64,000 nt of DNA from Protonemura montana (Eukaryota > Arthropoda > Insecta > Plecoptera > Nemouridae), in NCBI GenBank assembly GCA_947568835.1, contig OX387605.1:12404418-12468417 (forward strand), in the 5' to 3' direction. The notes beneath the pieces are model-generated. The model saw only the letters and a list, made by a program, of their open reading frames with translations, had not been told where the DNA came from and did not search any database. Positions 10,999-24,776 of this stretch are shown piece by piece; within the stretch, counting starts at the first letter, position 1, and each line of letters starts with the position of its first letter. Both the position numbers and the translations under genes were made by a program.

Positions 10999-13900
10999 CT
11001 GGAGAATTAGGTCGTCAATGCCATTAAGCTTCGAATATTAATCAAATTACTCATTAAAATATGAATGCGATGTAAAAATCTGGAAATGTTCATAAAAAGT
11101 GATAGAAACCAGTTGCGGGCGCATTTAATGGTCTGATAAAAGCATCGAGTTTTATAATCGCACCCAGCACGAGTGGCTGGAGCATAGGTTGACGGGTGGG
11201 GTTGAAAAGGGTGGGACGATGTCTTCGCCCTGCAAGCAGATTGTGCCCGTGTCCGCGATGTCCCGATTTGCATGCACGTAGTCCAGTCCACTCCTGCCTA
11301 GTCCACCACGGCCCATGCAATCGTAATTAAGCTAGCCGAGTGGGCAAAGCGACCAGTAAATCCGGGCATTATCTCTGCCGGCTGTTAAAAATGTTATTAC
11401 ACAACGATATTGCGTGAAATGATTTCCGTTATCGTTCGAAATGAATTGCTGGGCGCGCGCGGCAATGGCTCATCTTTGCACTTATCGTCGCTCGGTTCGG
11501 TACGCCCCGCTTCTAGCGGAATATTCTCATGAAAGTGTCTCGGCGATAGCGTTTTATTGCAAATTTAGTTCGAAATATTCAGATATGCTTGAAATAAACC
11601 GCCAGTGCACTATACAATAAACAGGCATTGCGCTATCAGACACTCATCTTTATAAACGTCTTGTTGCCAGAGCTAACGGCCACGTCTGGCTGGCTTAAAA
11701 AACAATATTTCAAAAAATCATTCTTCATAAATTAAATTTCGCGCAAATTAAATGTGCTCGCGCCAGACAACTGAGCTTGTGTACCGTCGGAAATTAAGTC
11801 ATGAGGTTGTTGGCTCCCTTCATGAACATCAATTAAAACGGGCGAAATTACAAGCCCGCTGACAGCTAGTGGGCGGAATTTTGGTTTCTGGGCGAATCCA
11901 GCGTGTACGCCCAAGAAAAGTGCTAGGTACCACGTCAACTCGATTATCACGTTGTAAGCTTCACGTGACACCTTTAACTAGATCCCTAAAAACCCATCAG
12001 CCCCAGCGTTGCTTCCCTCACCGAAACCTTACGTCGAGCCCCTGCACGCGCGATTCTTGGTCCAGAGGGAGAGAGAGACCGACCAGGACCCTCCAGATGC
12101 ATTCATCACCCACTCAAGTTATTGGACGGCCTTGTCACCGTGCGGCCGGCCCTGGAGCGCCCCTGGCGGCAATATCGTGCGGGGTAGCTGGCCCATTCCG
12201 AGGGCGATCATTCACCAACGACCACGGACTTCGTCCACCAACAATAACCCGCTGAAAGGTAACGATCGTACCACCCCCTCTGGCCGGCCGCACGGCGTTC
12301 AGCCCCCTGTCCGACAATCTTTAAAGGAGATATCAATATAATGGGCCGATAAATCAGCTAGGCGAAAGCTAACGTCTATATACAGATAGGTATACAAGAT
12401 TATTTATTATTAAATTTCCGATATTTTGAAACTAGATTTGCCGTAGCACGGATTTTCTCTAGAGCTAGTTTTCCAACGTTCAGTTTAAAGCAACAAATCC
12501 AAGCTGAGAGTACTGTGTTGTGAATCTCTAAACCTGATGCGAGTTTTCCTCCGCTTGTGTGTCCCATCGCGTGGACGCCGAGTCACATGACATGCCAGTG
12601 ATTTGCCTGGTTTTGTGTGTTGTTTTTCTATCAGTGATGCACGCGGCGTCAACAGTTCCGCATCGACGTTCGTGTCAAAAATCGACAGGCTATACTCGTG
12701 TCGACCGCTGCAAGCCTCGCATACCCTGAAACCGCAGCACGCAAACAGGGGCCTCGAAACGGCTCCGCACAACTCCACGATTACTGTCAGCTGATTGATG
12801 TCATGTGGACGGATAGCCGCAAGAATTCGCGACGTCGACCTCGACATCGACGCCGTCACCGGCCATTTCGACTGGCATCGCTGGGCCAAAATATGGCGTC
12901 GACTAAAAAAAGTATTTGAAATATTCCATCAACACGGGCGGCGGAATGTGTCGCGGAGAATTGGAATTTCTTCGTACCCGACTTCCATTATTCAAGAGTT
13001 CGCGAAATCGACTTGCGCCGTCCGCCATTGGGTCACAGGGGTTCAATATAACAGAAAATTATGGGGAAAATATCCGACCTCATCGCGGGCTTGCCACGGC
13101 GCATCTCGACAATTATTTATTCGCAAAGATTTTTATTACCGACGTGTCGATCCGAATCGCGAACAGATCAAAGCAATTCCGGCGTCGTCACAATGTAATT
13201 TCCTCGTTCGTCGCGCGAGCCAAATTGACAAGGAATATTAATGCCCCGGCTCCCAGCGCGATGACACACTTTATGTCAGCTTTTCAGATTACATGAAAAT
13301 ATCCCTGGCTCTTATTATGTAATACCTTCAAAGGGGATTCCTTCGTTTTGCTCCACTTAATCCGGTGTAAGAAAATGAGTTCTTAGAACTGTCGCAATTT
13401 GCGCGTACAACCGAGCGCAAGGCGCTGATACAAAGAGCAAATCTATGATTGATGAACCTCAATGTTCTGTTTGGCTTCTTAATAATTCCCGGCTCATGGT
13501 TAATACCCGTCGTCGGAGATTGTTCACCAGTCAAGTTTGAATTGAACTTTGCAAACCCCCCCCTCCCCCTCGCTAAAGCACCGATACAGCTCACTATCAC
13601 GACGCTCGACATCATTGACTTTCCCCACCTGGCCAGCTCGCACATTGATGGCAAGCATATCGTTAGCATGCGGCGATAATGGAGTGCCACGATGGAAGTA
13701 GGTCGCAGTAGGCAGCAGCTTGCCGATTGACCCTACCCCGACCATTCTATCGCCTCCACCGCGGGGACACGATCGCCCGAGACGGGGTGCATTGCCAAAA
13801 CCGGAGCTGACTTTTGGCGCGAATCCACCCCCAGCCGCCGCCGCCGTCGTGGGGTTGAGTCATGGCCGGGCGCATTCGAGAGGCTAAGCGCAATAAATAA

Positions 13901-16900
13901 TAGCCGACGACGCAGCCAGGGTAACGTGGAATACATATTTAGTGAAATACACGATGAAAATGCATGTAAAAGTCTAGCGATTACAATGGATGTCGAATCG
14001 CTCGCGGCCGGGCGCCACTTTCGAGTAGTCGTTGTCGTCGTCTAACGTCGTCCTTAAAGTAGCACTCGGGATAAATTAGTGAACACTCGCGTGGGCATGG
14101 CAGGGCAAGAGGGTGCCTGCCTTTTTCCCCCCGGAACTCTCCTCCTGGGCAAATAGCCACTCTTCGATTGAAAAAACATGAAGACGAGTTATATCGATGG
14201 CTGCTTCTGAGGGGATGGGAACTGCTGGGTGCGCAGGGAATTCGTAACACCTACAAACTTAGGGCGGACCCGAAAATTAGCAGGCCGTCGCAGGGGTCGT
14301 CGATAAAGAACGAGTTACTTAAAATCCATAAAACTGGGAACCCAATTTAACCCTCGTTCGAACTTTCGAGACAAAAAAAAAACGGTCGACATTGCAAGCG
14401 CCGTATATAATCTTGGATTACTTTGCAACGGTTTGCCTCTCCGGCAGGGAAAACCATCTCGTATCTCTGGACATGACTCGCTCGCTTCAAGGCATAAATT
14501 ATTAATGGACCAGCGCAATATAAAAATATTACATTCAAAACAAGTACCAAAATTTTGAATAATTCGCTGAACACCAACAAATCAATATTTAAACAAACTG
14601 ACAAATAAATTATAAACCCTTCGCTGGCACATAACGCAATACATAAACATGCATACATGAATATTGACAATAGAACTTTGATATTTCACGTAACATCCGG
14701 TCATTATGCGGCTGATTTGGGTCATTTTGCCACTATTTGGGTGGGTAGACGCCAACCAGGCGTGCCAGCCACCCCCACTGCTGCCGCTCTCGCGGCTACC
14801 GCCCCCCCTCAGGATGGCTTTGGTCATGCGGCCAGCTTTGCAGGCGGCCATAAGTGAAATGATTTAGTACGAACGCCGAACACCGCGCTGGCTTATACGG
14901 GATGTTGCAAGTTAGCCCAACAATTGCATGAATTTAGTCGCGATCGCTATACTCCCGTGTTGTTTATTAACGGCCATGGCGTGCCAAGTGCAGTTTGCAG
15001 TGCACACTTTATGCAGCTGATGCACTTGGTCGGCGGGCGTGACTTATTTAGGATATATTTTGGCCATGTGCACCGTACAAATGTTTCGATTTCATCATTA
15101 CACCGGGCGGTACGAGGGCCGATTGATTGATGTGGAGATCAAGTATGCATCTCGCCTGCGAGGGCCAGTCAGGCTATACAAATGTATACAGTAGGCGAGT
15201 GGATGCATTTCATTTGCAGTTGCATGCTGCAAATACAGGAAATAAAGCAGCGTGCGCTGGAATTGGAAACCTCATTCACCTGTCAACAAGAACGCGGACG
15301 AGAAAATAACTCGAGTCGAATTTGTTTCATAGTTGCTGTTGGAAGTCTGCAATTGGTCGAGATGTAGGAGGTGCCAAAAAAAAACACCATGCGACGCCTG
15401 CTCCCAGGTTTAGCTCTCCCACATGCATTATGCAACGTGTTGCCAGCATTTGTTTTATCACAAAACTTAATATGATCTGTATTGTTTTCTTTTTAATCAA
15501 CTGTAACCCTTGGAAACCGTGCCTGTAAGTGCGGCGAGCACGTTTCGAGACAAAAAAAACACACACACACAAGCTTTCACAAAGAATTGTAAACTTTTCA
15601 CAAACACACACTCGGGCGCGGAGGAAAAAGTTAGGCCACGTTCACAATGCTGTTGAAATAACAATTCCCGACATCGTGTTAAGGTACACACTCTCAACAG
15701 TCGCGCATAATGTCCTCACTTTGTATCACCGGTGACGCGGCATGGGGGAGGGGGAGCAGGTTAGAGAAAGGCAGGAAAATCGAGGCCTAATATAATTATT
15801 TTCCTATTTAAGCCGAGTTCTCCGAGTTGGCTTGCGTTGGCGCGCTGCTGGGCGACCGATCTCAGCCGACAGGTGCTGAATAGGATACTACTTATGGAAC
15901 TTATAACAAGATTCGTGTTCCGAAAGAGTAAAACAAAACTTGAACACTTCCTTTTTATTCCCGCGCGAGTTTCGGCGCCAGATTAGGGGATCTCTGCACT
16001 GTGGGACGGGATGAGAAAACGGGCAGGCACGGTACACGGCTCTTATCCCTAACCGGCGTAAACCAGCATATAGGTAGCAGAACCCAGGTCCCGCTCCCTT
16101 ACACAACCCGCTCATTATAATGATGTAAGACTTTGCCTCTTTCCCTCGAGCATATCTTAGATTTCACGGTGAGTTTGGAAACTATTCGCCGCGTTCGCTA
16201 ACGCGCTACCAGCCAATCACAGACCGCAAGCTTTATTGGGTGATTATAGGCGCTGTCGCCATGCCGGTATTTTATGCCCGACGCCTCGACGAACGCAAGT
16301 AAAATAATAATGCAGGCTGTTTGAATGGAGATTAGTTATGTGACAGCGTCGCTGGGTTGACGTCGCGACGCGTGGGACGACGGAGGAGGGCGACGACGAC
16401 GCCATACAAGATGTGTTGTGGAATTGATTCAGAGTGTCTTTACAACGCACGAGGGAAGAACGCTTGTGAGGTGTTTCGGTCTAAGAAGCTGAATAGGTTG
16501 AAAGTAAATAAGCAGGTAGGTGTGCATATTAAAGATCACAACCAGCAGCATAACTATACTAACCCGATGCTGTTAACATTTTGGTACAATTTTCATGGCC
16601 CCGACAATGCTGGCGAGATTCGGAATTCGGTGGCATAAAATGAAGAACCTTCGAGGTCGTGACAAAGCTGCAAGTTTTCCGTTGGTGGGAGCGAATGACG
16701 TGGCAATCTAGGAGCTCTAAATGTAGGGTGTGTATATATACATATATATATGTTTGGATGGTGGAAGATGCTGGAAGTGGAAAGACGAGAGAAAGTTTTC
16801 TGACGATGACGTCCGAGAATTATCTTCAAAAGTATTTCCGCGGAGTAATTAAATGCGAATCTTTGGTTGACAACGGAAGTGCGCCTGGGGTGTGAGAGAC

Positions 16901-19900
16901 CTGGAGATTGCCGGGGGGTGGGGGGGTTGGAGGTTCATAAACCCCTCGCGCATTTCGGCAAATCGTAAAATGTAAAAGAGTACGGACTCTCCGCGAGAAA
17001 TGAATAAAACGTTTTCCCCAACTCTCATTTATGCCCCGGCGCTGGTGTGTTTTGGGAGCATTCTTTGAGAGCGCGGCGAGCCACCCCCCCGTGCTGGCCG
17101 GGGCACACGGCGCACTGAAAGAAAGTTAACAGGAAACTTGGAGAAAATTTTATAACGAAGCCCCCGAGGACGTTTAAGAGTTGTAAAAATTAATGGCTAC
17201 TTTGCAAATCAAGAGAGATATTTTTTTCTCTTCCCCCCACCGTTTTTCGGTCTGCCAGTAGTGGTGGTGGCTCTGTTCGCCAGTTCTCGAAATGGCCATT
17301 GACTCAGACACTTAATTTAATATGGAGTGTTGAGGCGTTTTCCTATTAGTCGTACAGCGATCGTCGTCGTCGTCGTCGTTGAAGTTGGTAAAGGAGAGTC
17401 GTTGCGACGGACTGGTCTCTCGTAATGACCCATTTGGACATCGGCGTAGTTGCCATTAGGTCCGCTACCCACGTGCATGCACTCTGCTTTATTAGATGCA
17501 TCGCTTGCAGGAACGGGCGGTTAATGCATGCTAATTGCACTAAATTCGGTCATTTCTATGAGTCACTGCACTTTGCCTGGCCCGGCGAACGGTGAATTTA
17601 AAAGCCATTTGCATGGAGTCTTTGAAGCACCACGCGTGCAGAGTGTTAATTTTGGCGATTAATTCGGTGGTTTGGGTCGTTAAGTCATATTTACCTATGC
17701 CCGAAATTGGGTGTTGATTGGGAGTGAATAGAGTTCATGGAGCTCAATTTTGTCAACCTCAGAACTGAAAAGTGTACCATGATGTAAAATTTAACCATTT
17801 GGAAAGCATTTCTTTCGTTTCGTTACGATTAGATGCAAGAACTCGATTTGAAATACACGACTTTTTGTTCTTTCTCCTGTTCGCAGAAAACAACTGAGGA
17901 ATTAATTTTTAATGGTTGGCTGCAGGCCATTCTTTTGTAAACTGCATTTTCTTGGAAAATTTTACGATAGAAAATCACCGCCCGAAGGCTGCCAGAACAC
18001 AGTACGCGTCTAGGGGCCAAGAATTAACCGATAAATGCAATTGAACATAAAAGTACTGCAATCGGCTAGCTGCTATCATCAGGCTAATGGACAATTACAG
18101 GATATTTAACCGAGATCAAAACAGAGCAAACCTTTATCGTTTGCTGGATATTATTTACATTTGTCACATCAATTTTGATACAAATGTCACATTATTATTG
18201 CACAGAACAAAGTGCAAGCAACTATCAACCGGCGTTACCCGCTTAACGTTTAAAACGTTTATCAACCCTGGGCGTTGCCGAGAAAACGATCGTGATCTCT
18301 AAGAAAAAAATTTACATGATCGCTGTCAGGAACTGTCATTAAATTGTGCCTACCGTTGACAACAAAGTCTGCGTCTGGGCCGATGTACCGCGCTGCATGT
18401 CCGCTTTCCGACGTACTGTGCAGTTGGTTTCTGCAATCACCCAGCGGTCACCAGTGCCTTCAAAAATGCATTGCACACCGATTCATTCGGTACGGTCGGT
18501 ATAGTCACCGGTCTGTACCTGTCGTTCTCTCGCCGAATCAAACAGCGATCTAACGAATTATTATCCTCAAGACTTGGAAAAAGCCAAGCCCTGTCCACCA
18601 CCTCATCCATTGTTCACCCTCCCCCCGTGCTATGAAGCAAGCGGCGCCTGCGCCTCTCATCTCATGAACACGACGCGAAACAATATCGAAGCTAAAAACC
18701 TTAATTAATAATTCATCTTTATGCGAACGCTTTGAGATTTTTCTCCCTCGAGTTTTGCAAGGTTTTACACTGAAACATTTCTCACGCTTTCGGGCTCATT
18801 TCATAATTTTGTTTGCCTTTCATATTCTGACAACGAGTTTACTTATTTAGATTAATTCTGAAAATTTCACAAGGTAGAATTTAATTATATTTCGTTAAAT
18901 TGTACATAAGATCAAACAAATGGAATGGAACAATTATGAACGACGCTTTAGCGATAGCGAAAATGAGCTGTGCAGCAAAGTGTTTGGGATCTGCCAGGAC
19001 ACTTCGTCCCATGGGCATGGCGCATAGTTATTGGATCATCGACTCGACCTGCAAATCCGCAAGCTACCTCTCTGTGTCAACTCAAAACATTTAACAAAAA
19101 AATCATGCAGCAAGGTTTTATAACGCTCATTTCCAATTTAATTATCTCCAGAATTTGGCTTTGGCTTCACATCCCTACCGTGTATACGAGCAGTACGTGT
19201 TTGTAATTGCCACGACCGGAGCGCTTTAGCAGAATCTTTTCAAACGTGTCCGGACGCTGCCCGATATCTGATAATTGGCTGCCTCCGCCTCCTCCGCCTC
19301 CGCCGCCACCGCCGCTGACCAAAGCGACGCAGCCACTACCGCCAGACGCTACTCGAAAAGTATGCGTGATATCTACCATTACACGTACCAATGTCCATCG
19401 CGAGGGAAATCAATGTCCGCTTGTCCGTCCAGCAAACATGTCCGACGTCCGCAAAACGCTCGCAAATCCACAATAATTGCTAATTGCTCGAGTGCACCGG
19501 CCATCATATCTATGCTCGTATCTCTCTCGGGCGCGCGTGGATATGTACAAGTCGGCTTGTTAGCTCTGTTAATGCAATATTATATCACCTCGCCGTGCTA
19601 AATGACCTAATTATATCGGGGCAGCGCCACAGCCGCCGCCGCTGTGTCTGTGTTTAATATTGTGTTCGGCACTAATTTATTACACGTTGCCTGTTTGCGA
19701 AATAACGTCACGATAATAATTGGGCGCCAATTTTGCTCGCCGCGGGTTCATCATGTAATAATCGGTACTGTTCGTCCTTTGGGGACTCTGTCGATGCGCT
19801 GCAAGGCTGCTACTTTGTGTCAAGCTTGGGCGGGGTAGAGGTCGCCTTGAACAAAGAGTGTACCTTCTGTGCAACGATGCGGGCTGTAACTTGGTGGCTT

Positions 19901-20296
19901 GCTAGTGCAGATCAGAGATCACTAGGAGCAAAAAGGATTGAAAGGAATTGTATACAACGCAGAGGTAAAGGTGTGTAGAGGTTTTATTCTTGCTTGATTA
20001 TTTACTTTAATTTGATCATAGATTGTTATTTCATTGTGGACTGTAATGTATTTCAAGTTTGCCCAGCGCAGAGGTTATACAGTGCTTTTCGATGTCCTGA
20101 ATATCAGCTGTGTGACAAACACACCAGAGAAAATTGGGAGTAGGGGTGGTCTTTCAAGTAAACTGCTTAGTGCTATGGCTAGGATCCTGTCTTAGCCTAG
20201 CCTGTCCTAGTTAGTGCTGGTCAGAAGCGATCGCAAACAGTGCTTTTGAGGCAAGTTTGTGCAGTAGCATTGAGATAATCGAAGAGTGGTACTCAC
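10999..20296 (-). other. presumed 9.3-kb intron; no convincing gene
   Basis: The region is of mixed composition with many AT-rich homeodomain-like TAATTA words. It includes small microsatellites: A8(CA)6 at 15552-15571, TA-rich sequence near 16730-16750, (CGT)n at 17361-17379 and (CCG)-rich sequence at 19279-19315. A compact stretch at 14880-15130 is free of low-complexity sequence and looks information-rich, as a conserved regulatory element might, but nothing in the bases proves this. I see no supported gene. Confidence 0.25.
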
Positions 20297-20398
20297 GGTC
20301 GTCGAGTCTGTCGTCCAGTGGCGGCGTCTTAAGTGCGTCCGCCGTCTGGATGAACTGATGCTCCTGCACTTCGACGCCCACCGGTGAAACGTCGGCGC
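20297..20398 (-). CDS. candidate 102-nt internal exon of the left minus-strand gene
   Basis: This is the best-supported exon in the window. On the minus strand a textbook acceptor (cattttattgcag) and the donor GACC|GTGAGTAC bracket 102 nt of GC-rich sequence set in AT-rich flanks. The phase 1 to phase 1 reading gives 33 codons beginning ADVSPVGVEVQEHQF and ending PPLDDRLDD. About 64 percent of codons start with a purine, about half start with G, and roughly four fifths end in G or C. One alternative frame meets a stop; the other is open but Arg/Ser-rich and less codon-like. The length is a multiple of three, so skipping the exon would keep the frame. The acidic, polar, low-cysteine composition suggests a linker or cytoplasmic region. 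No family is recognised. The upstream exon would need to end in phase 1 and was not identified with confidence. Confidence 0.5.
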
Positions 20399-23300
20399 CT
20401 GCAATAAAATGGCGATGGATTTAGAGACTTCTTCGAAACGAAGTTGCTGAGAAGGCAGACATCAAGTATGATCTCAACTTCGTGTAAACATTTTTTTTTG
20501 TCGTTTCTTTACGAAACCCTGAACGGATTTTCTCCTCATTGTGTTGGCTTTTCACAATCTGTTGTCCCGTGGAAGCACTAATGTAGCGGATTTCACGTTT
20601 TGGCATTTCTCCGTGCGCAAATCCGCCTCACCAATTAGTTAATTGGTATAATAAACCATATAAAGTTAATACATGTAGAAATAATGGTTAAACTATAAAA
20701 TAGGGTCGACGGCGAAACTCATCTCTCTGTATACTTAACAACAATTTGCAAAACAAGGTAATTCCATTTCCTTCCTGTTAGCCAAAACGTCAATCCGATT
20801 CACCCGTTCAAAGTGAGTGTCACAAAATCACCGCATAAGTGCGCAAACTCGCAAAATGTACATGAAGAGATGGGGCAACGTGATTTGTAATAAATATCTG
20901 TGTCCGCCAGTGGACACACTACGAGTAGGGTCAATCAAGGGACGCCCGCGGCGTCAGATGATGGCCAATGGACGATGCCACGTCGACGGTGTCGTCGCTT
21001 TACATATCCCAGTCGTTGAATCTCGAGAGTCCTGGAGAACGAGCACGACACGTGGTCGCTTTATTGCATGTCACTCCTGATTTTTACACAATTTCATTAA
21101 AAATCCTTTCACTTCGGTCAAGCCAGAGTCACGCGAGTTTTATCCCCCTTCCTGTACACACCGACGGCAGAGAATTAATCGAGGACATTTTGTAAAACAG
21201 ACCTGACAAGAAGTCAATACACAAGTTTAGAGATAGGACCAACAATACTACAAACTTGCATGCGTATAACTCGATCAAACTAACAGGTATTAACTCTTGA
21301 TTGAATTCAGGATAGAACAATTGTAGAGCAGGCAAATTACTTTAAATCGCTACGAGATCATTATTACACACCCACAGCAGTGAACATGCTAATTAATAAT
21401 TAGTGATAATTCAGTAACGAGTGGCGTACAAGTCAAAACATTCCAAGCATGATGAACGCCTTCGTCGTGTTCAAACACCGCTCGTTCGCTGACAGAGCGC
21501 TCTCTCTAATTTCGGTGAATTGTCAACGGAGGCGTCGTCGTCATAGTGTAGGCATGGCCATGCTCATCGAGGCACCATGATTTTGTGAAATTAATGCCGT
21601 GATAAAACATCTCTGCTACAAGTGACGCGAGAGCATCCTCGCTAAAATATTGCGAGATGTATTAATATTGTTTCATCAACAACTCATTCCCGTGGAACGA
21701 TGTGCATGGATAGAACACGAGAGAAAGGTGCAACATTTCGCAGCGACGCCGACGCCGACGCGTTCAATGCTTGTTCTTTTCAGCTGCAGAAGAGTACGCC
21801 ATAGCCATAAATTGTGTCTCCGTTGCTGAAGCTGTTCTTTGCAATAGCGGGGCCCGATGAAGCGACAGCGTCGAAGAAAAGCAGCACACAGCAGCAGCAG
21901 CAGAGCGAGCATCGTGGCTAATGTCTCGCAGAAAGTTGCACGAGCAACGCTAGGGAAAGCGAATCACATTGTGGGAAACACCGGCAAACACACACACAAA
22001 AGTCCTCGGCGGTAACCGAGTGGTGGCGGCCTGACCCATTTATCTTGCCCCCGCGCGTTGCCTCGGTGCAAAACTCGCTGCGAAAGAATACTTTCTCGAG
22101 AATTTGCATGTACTTTATTTGCACTGACGCAGCGCATGGCGAGGGAGAAAAAAAAGAAGTGCTGTTGCAAAGTCTGTTATAAGCTAGGGTCAGGAATCAG
22201 AGAGGCGAGGAAATATTTCACACGAGTTATTTCAATAAGCAGTGCTGCTCTCTTTAGAAGAGGGGCGTCTACCTGCTTAATGAAGATGAGTTATTATTAT
22301 AAACCGGGGCTAATTCCGCTCGGACCAATCTTGACGCTCTAAACAAATCTCGCATGCTTAAAAAGAGGTTCATTTAGAGCACGGCACGCTCCCCATGGTT
22401 TATTACCTTACGTAATTAGTTTTATGTGCTGTTCGCGCTTATTAATTTACACCATAAAAATAAGCGTGACACGCATTTTATTAAAAAACAAAAGGAACTC
22501 ATCGGCTTAGTCAGAGCTAGACCTTTCTCGGAGCCAGGTGACAAAAATACTCTCTCTGCGTTGGGTTTGAAAGCCCGGCGCCTCCATCGAAACAATTTCA
22601 AGCATTTCGCCGGCAGGGCCATAAAGAACTTTCGCTCGGAATTTCGCACCTCGCTTTCAATTACAGCGTTTTCTTTTCATTCAGCGCCAGAGCGAATGCC
22701 TACTTCGTCACCTCCCTGCCCTCCCCCTGCCACCCCCGTCGGTCTCCCATTTCTAAACAGCTCTGTTTTCCCACCCGCCTTGGATTAATCAAGCTGCGAC
22801 AGAGATGACAGCTGTCCGCCACTCTAGCTCGCGACATTTCCAAACCCCATCGGCGGCCGAACGAAGACGCTCCCACTCGGATCGCATCCAAATAAATAAA
22901 TCCTCATTTTGACAAAGTTTACGACTGATACCGACCCCTGCCGCGACATAAAACATACGAGCGTCTTTTCTTCACCGATGGTATTTTTGCAAAGACATGT
23001 CTTTTTACGACCTCGTGTCGCTACGAAGGTGAACCTTTACTCGGACATTAAAAAAGACAATTTGTATTATGGACCTAGAGTGTTCAACAAAAATGTGTTT
23101 CCGTCTCGCTCTAACTGTTTCGCTGAGTGCATTGCTATCGTTGTTTGATGTGACGCGGACAGCCAGCGTAACTTCTTCGGCTCTTTCATCAGCTGCTGAC
23201 ATCGCATGGAGGGGGATGGAGAGAGTACAAATATTTACTGTTGGGGGCAGCGCAGGGGATGCGCCGTGATTCGTAGAACAGAGCTAACTCGACAAACAAG

Positions 23301-24524
23301 CGACAAGCTCGACACAGTACACAGTGCCACGGCCGGGCTTAATTATCCCTCTTGGCAAATAGTTGATTGAGTTATGATCGCGCATCGGCTGACACTGGAA
23401 ACTTGTGATACGACTCGGTGTCATTGACATGGGAAGGGGTTGAACAGCAAACCAGTCAACCAGTTGGCAAAACAAGGGCGTTTTTTTTTTGCCGCCTGAA
23501 TGAACGAAAAGCAAGATTTTAATCTGGCTTCTTTTCTTTCCATGCTGTCCGAGCTCGTAAAATATCTAGTTTCTTCGCCTGACAGTAGCGGTAGCGTGCA
23601 CAAGTTTGTTTCTTCCGGCCGTTTGCAAGATGACTTCCGGTATGTGAAACGCCTGCGCGAATATTTACAATCTTCGGTGAACTGGATCGAGTTTTTCTTG
23701 TCGGGAATTTTACTGGACACGTATGCCCCGGCTGCATGTATTGCAGTAGGTACCTGTAGGCAATCAATGTATGTCCGCTGCAGCTCAGTGACTTCGAGTA
23801 CATTGCACATGTGCATGGAAGAAAACGGAAAACGAAAGAAAAGCGGGGAAAATGTGCGCCGACGATCACTCGGGTAGAACGAGGACCGACGCCGAAACTG
23901 AACAAAGCAGGCGACGTCGCCTTCTCTGTCTCTGTCGCTGTCGCCGTGATGAAGTAAAAACGAATCATCAACGAGATGAGAGCAAAAAAAAAGAAAACAA
24001 CGTCGAAAAGAAAATGAACCGTTTACATTTCATTCCGCACGTGTGCATCTTGATTCGCGGCGCTATTATTTTATTTTGTCACTCGCAATACGCAGTGAAG
24101 GCTGAAAGCGCGTGGAGACACGATGAAAATCTTCAAAGAAAATCTCTCGCTGAAAGAAAATTTGAAATCTTTCCTATCCGCTGCGATCACCCACTTCGAC
24201 TTATTTCGCTCGCAGGAACACTTTTTTTTTTATGGAAAGCCACTTATTTATCATCATTCCCCTTGCCTTGTCCACTGGCCATTAGCCTAAAATGACCATG
24301 CCGTGATATACCAAAACGAAATCGCCCCTCTTTGCATCATCGTCGCCGCGATAAAGCATTGGTAAGTTATCGACGCCGGTCATAATTCCCGCGATCGGCG
24401 CCTCCACCGCTTCACGCATGGTCGGCGATAAGCATTTGGAATATAGGGAGCGTTTCGCACTCGGCGTGCGAGGATGCGTCACAACTCGTCTCCTCTAACT
24501 CCACGGCACTCTCTTTGCCCACCA

Positions 24525-24564
24525 ACGACGACGACGACGACGACGACGACGAAGACGACGACGA
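24525..24564. repeat. (CGA)n microsatellite
   Basis: About 12 CGA units with one AGA interruption. It would read as poly-Asp in one frame, but no gene context supports translation. Confidence 0.9.
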
Positions 24565-24744
24565 GAGGGTGTTTTCTCAGCCATGGCCTTTCAATCCCAC
24601 TCCAGCTTCGCTCATGTGGTTGGCTTTCAGTAGACGTTCGGGGAGCTGGCTTTTCCCGCTCATGGCATTCATCTTGCCCCGGGAACCCGGCAACAATCAT
24701 AACAGTCGCGTGTGCTACATTTGAAAAAATGCGTTTTGACGTTC

Positions 24745-24776
24745 TGTCTCTCTCTGTCTCTCTCTCTCTCTCTCTC
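24745..24776. repeat. (TC)n microsatellite
   Basis: TC dinucleotide tract with two G interruptions near its start. Confidence 0.9.

Noticed and set aside
22396-22410. TTACGTAAGGTAAT as a minus-strand splice donor
   Set aside because: The upstream sequence is AT-rich and not coding-like, with no acceptor.
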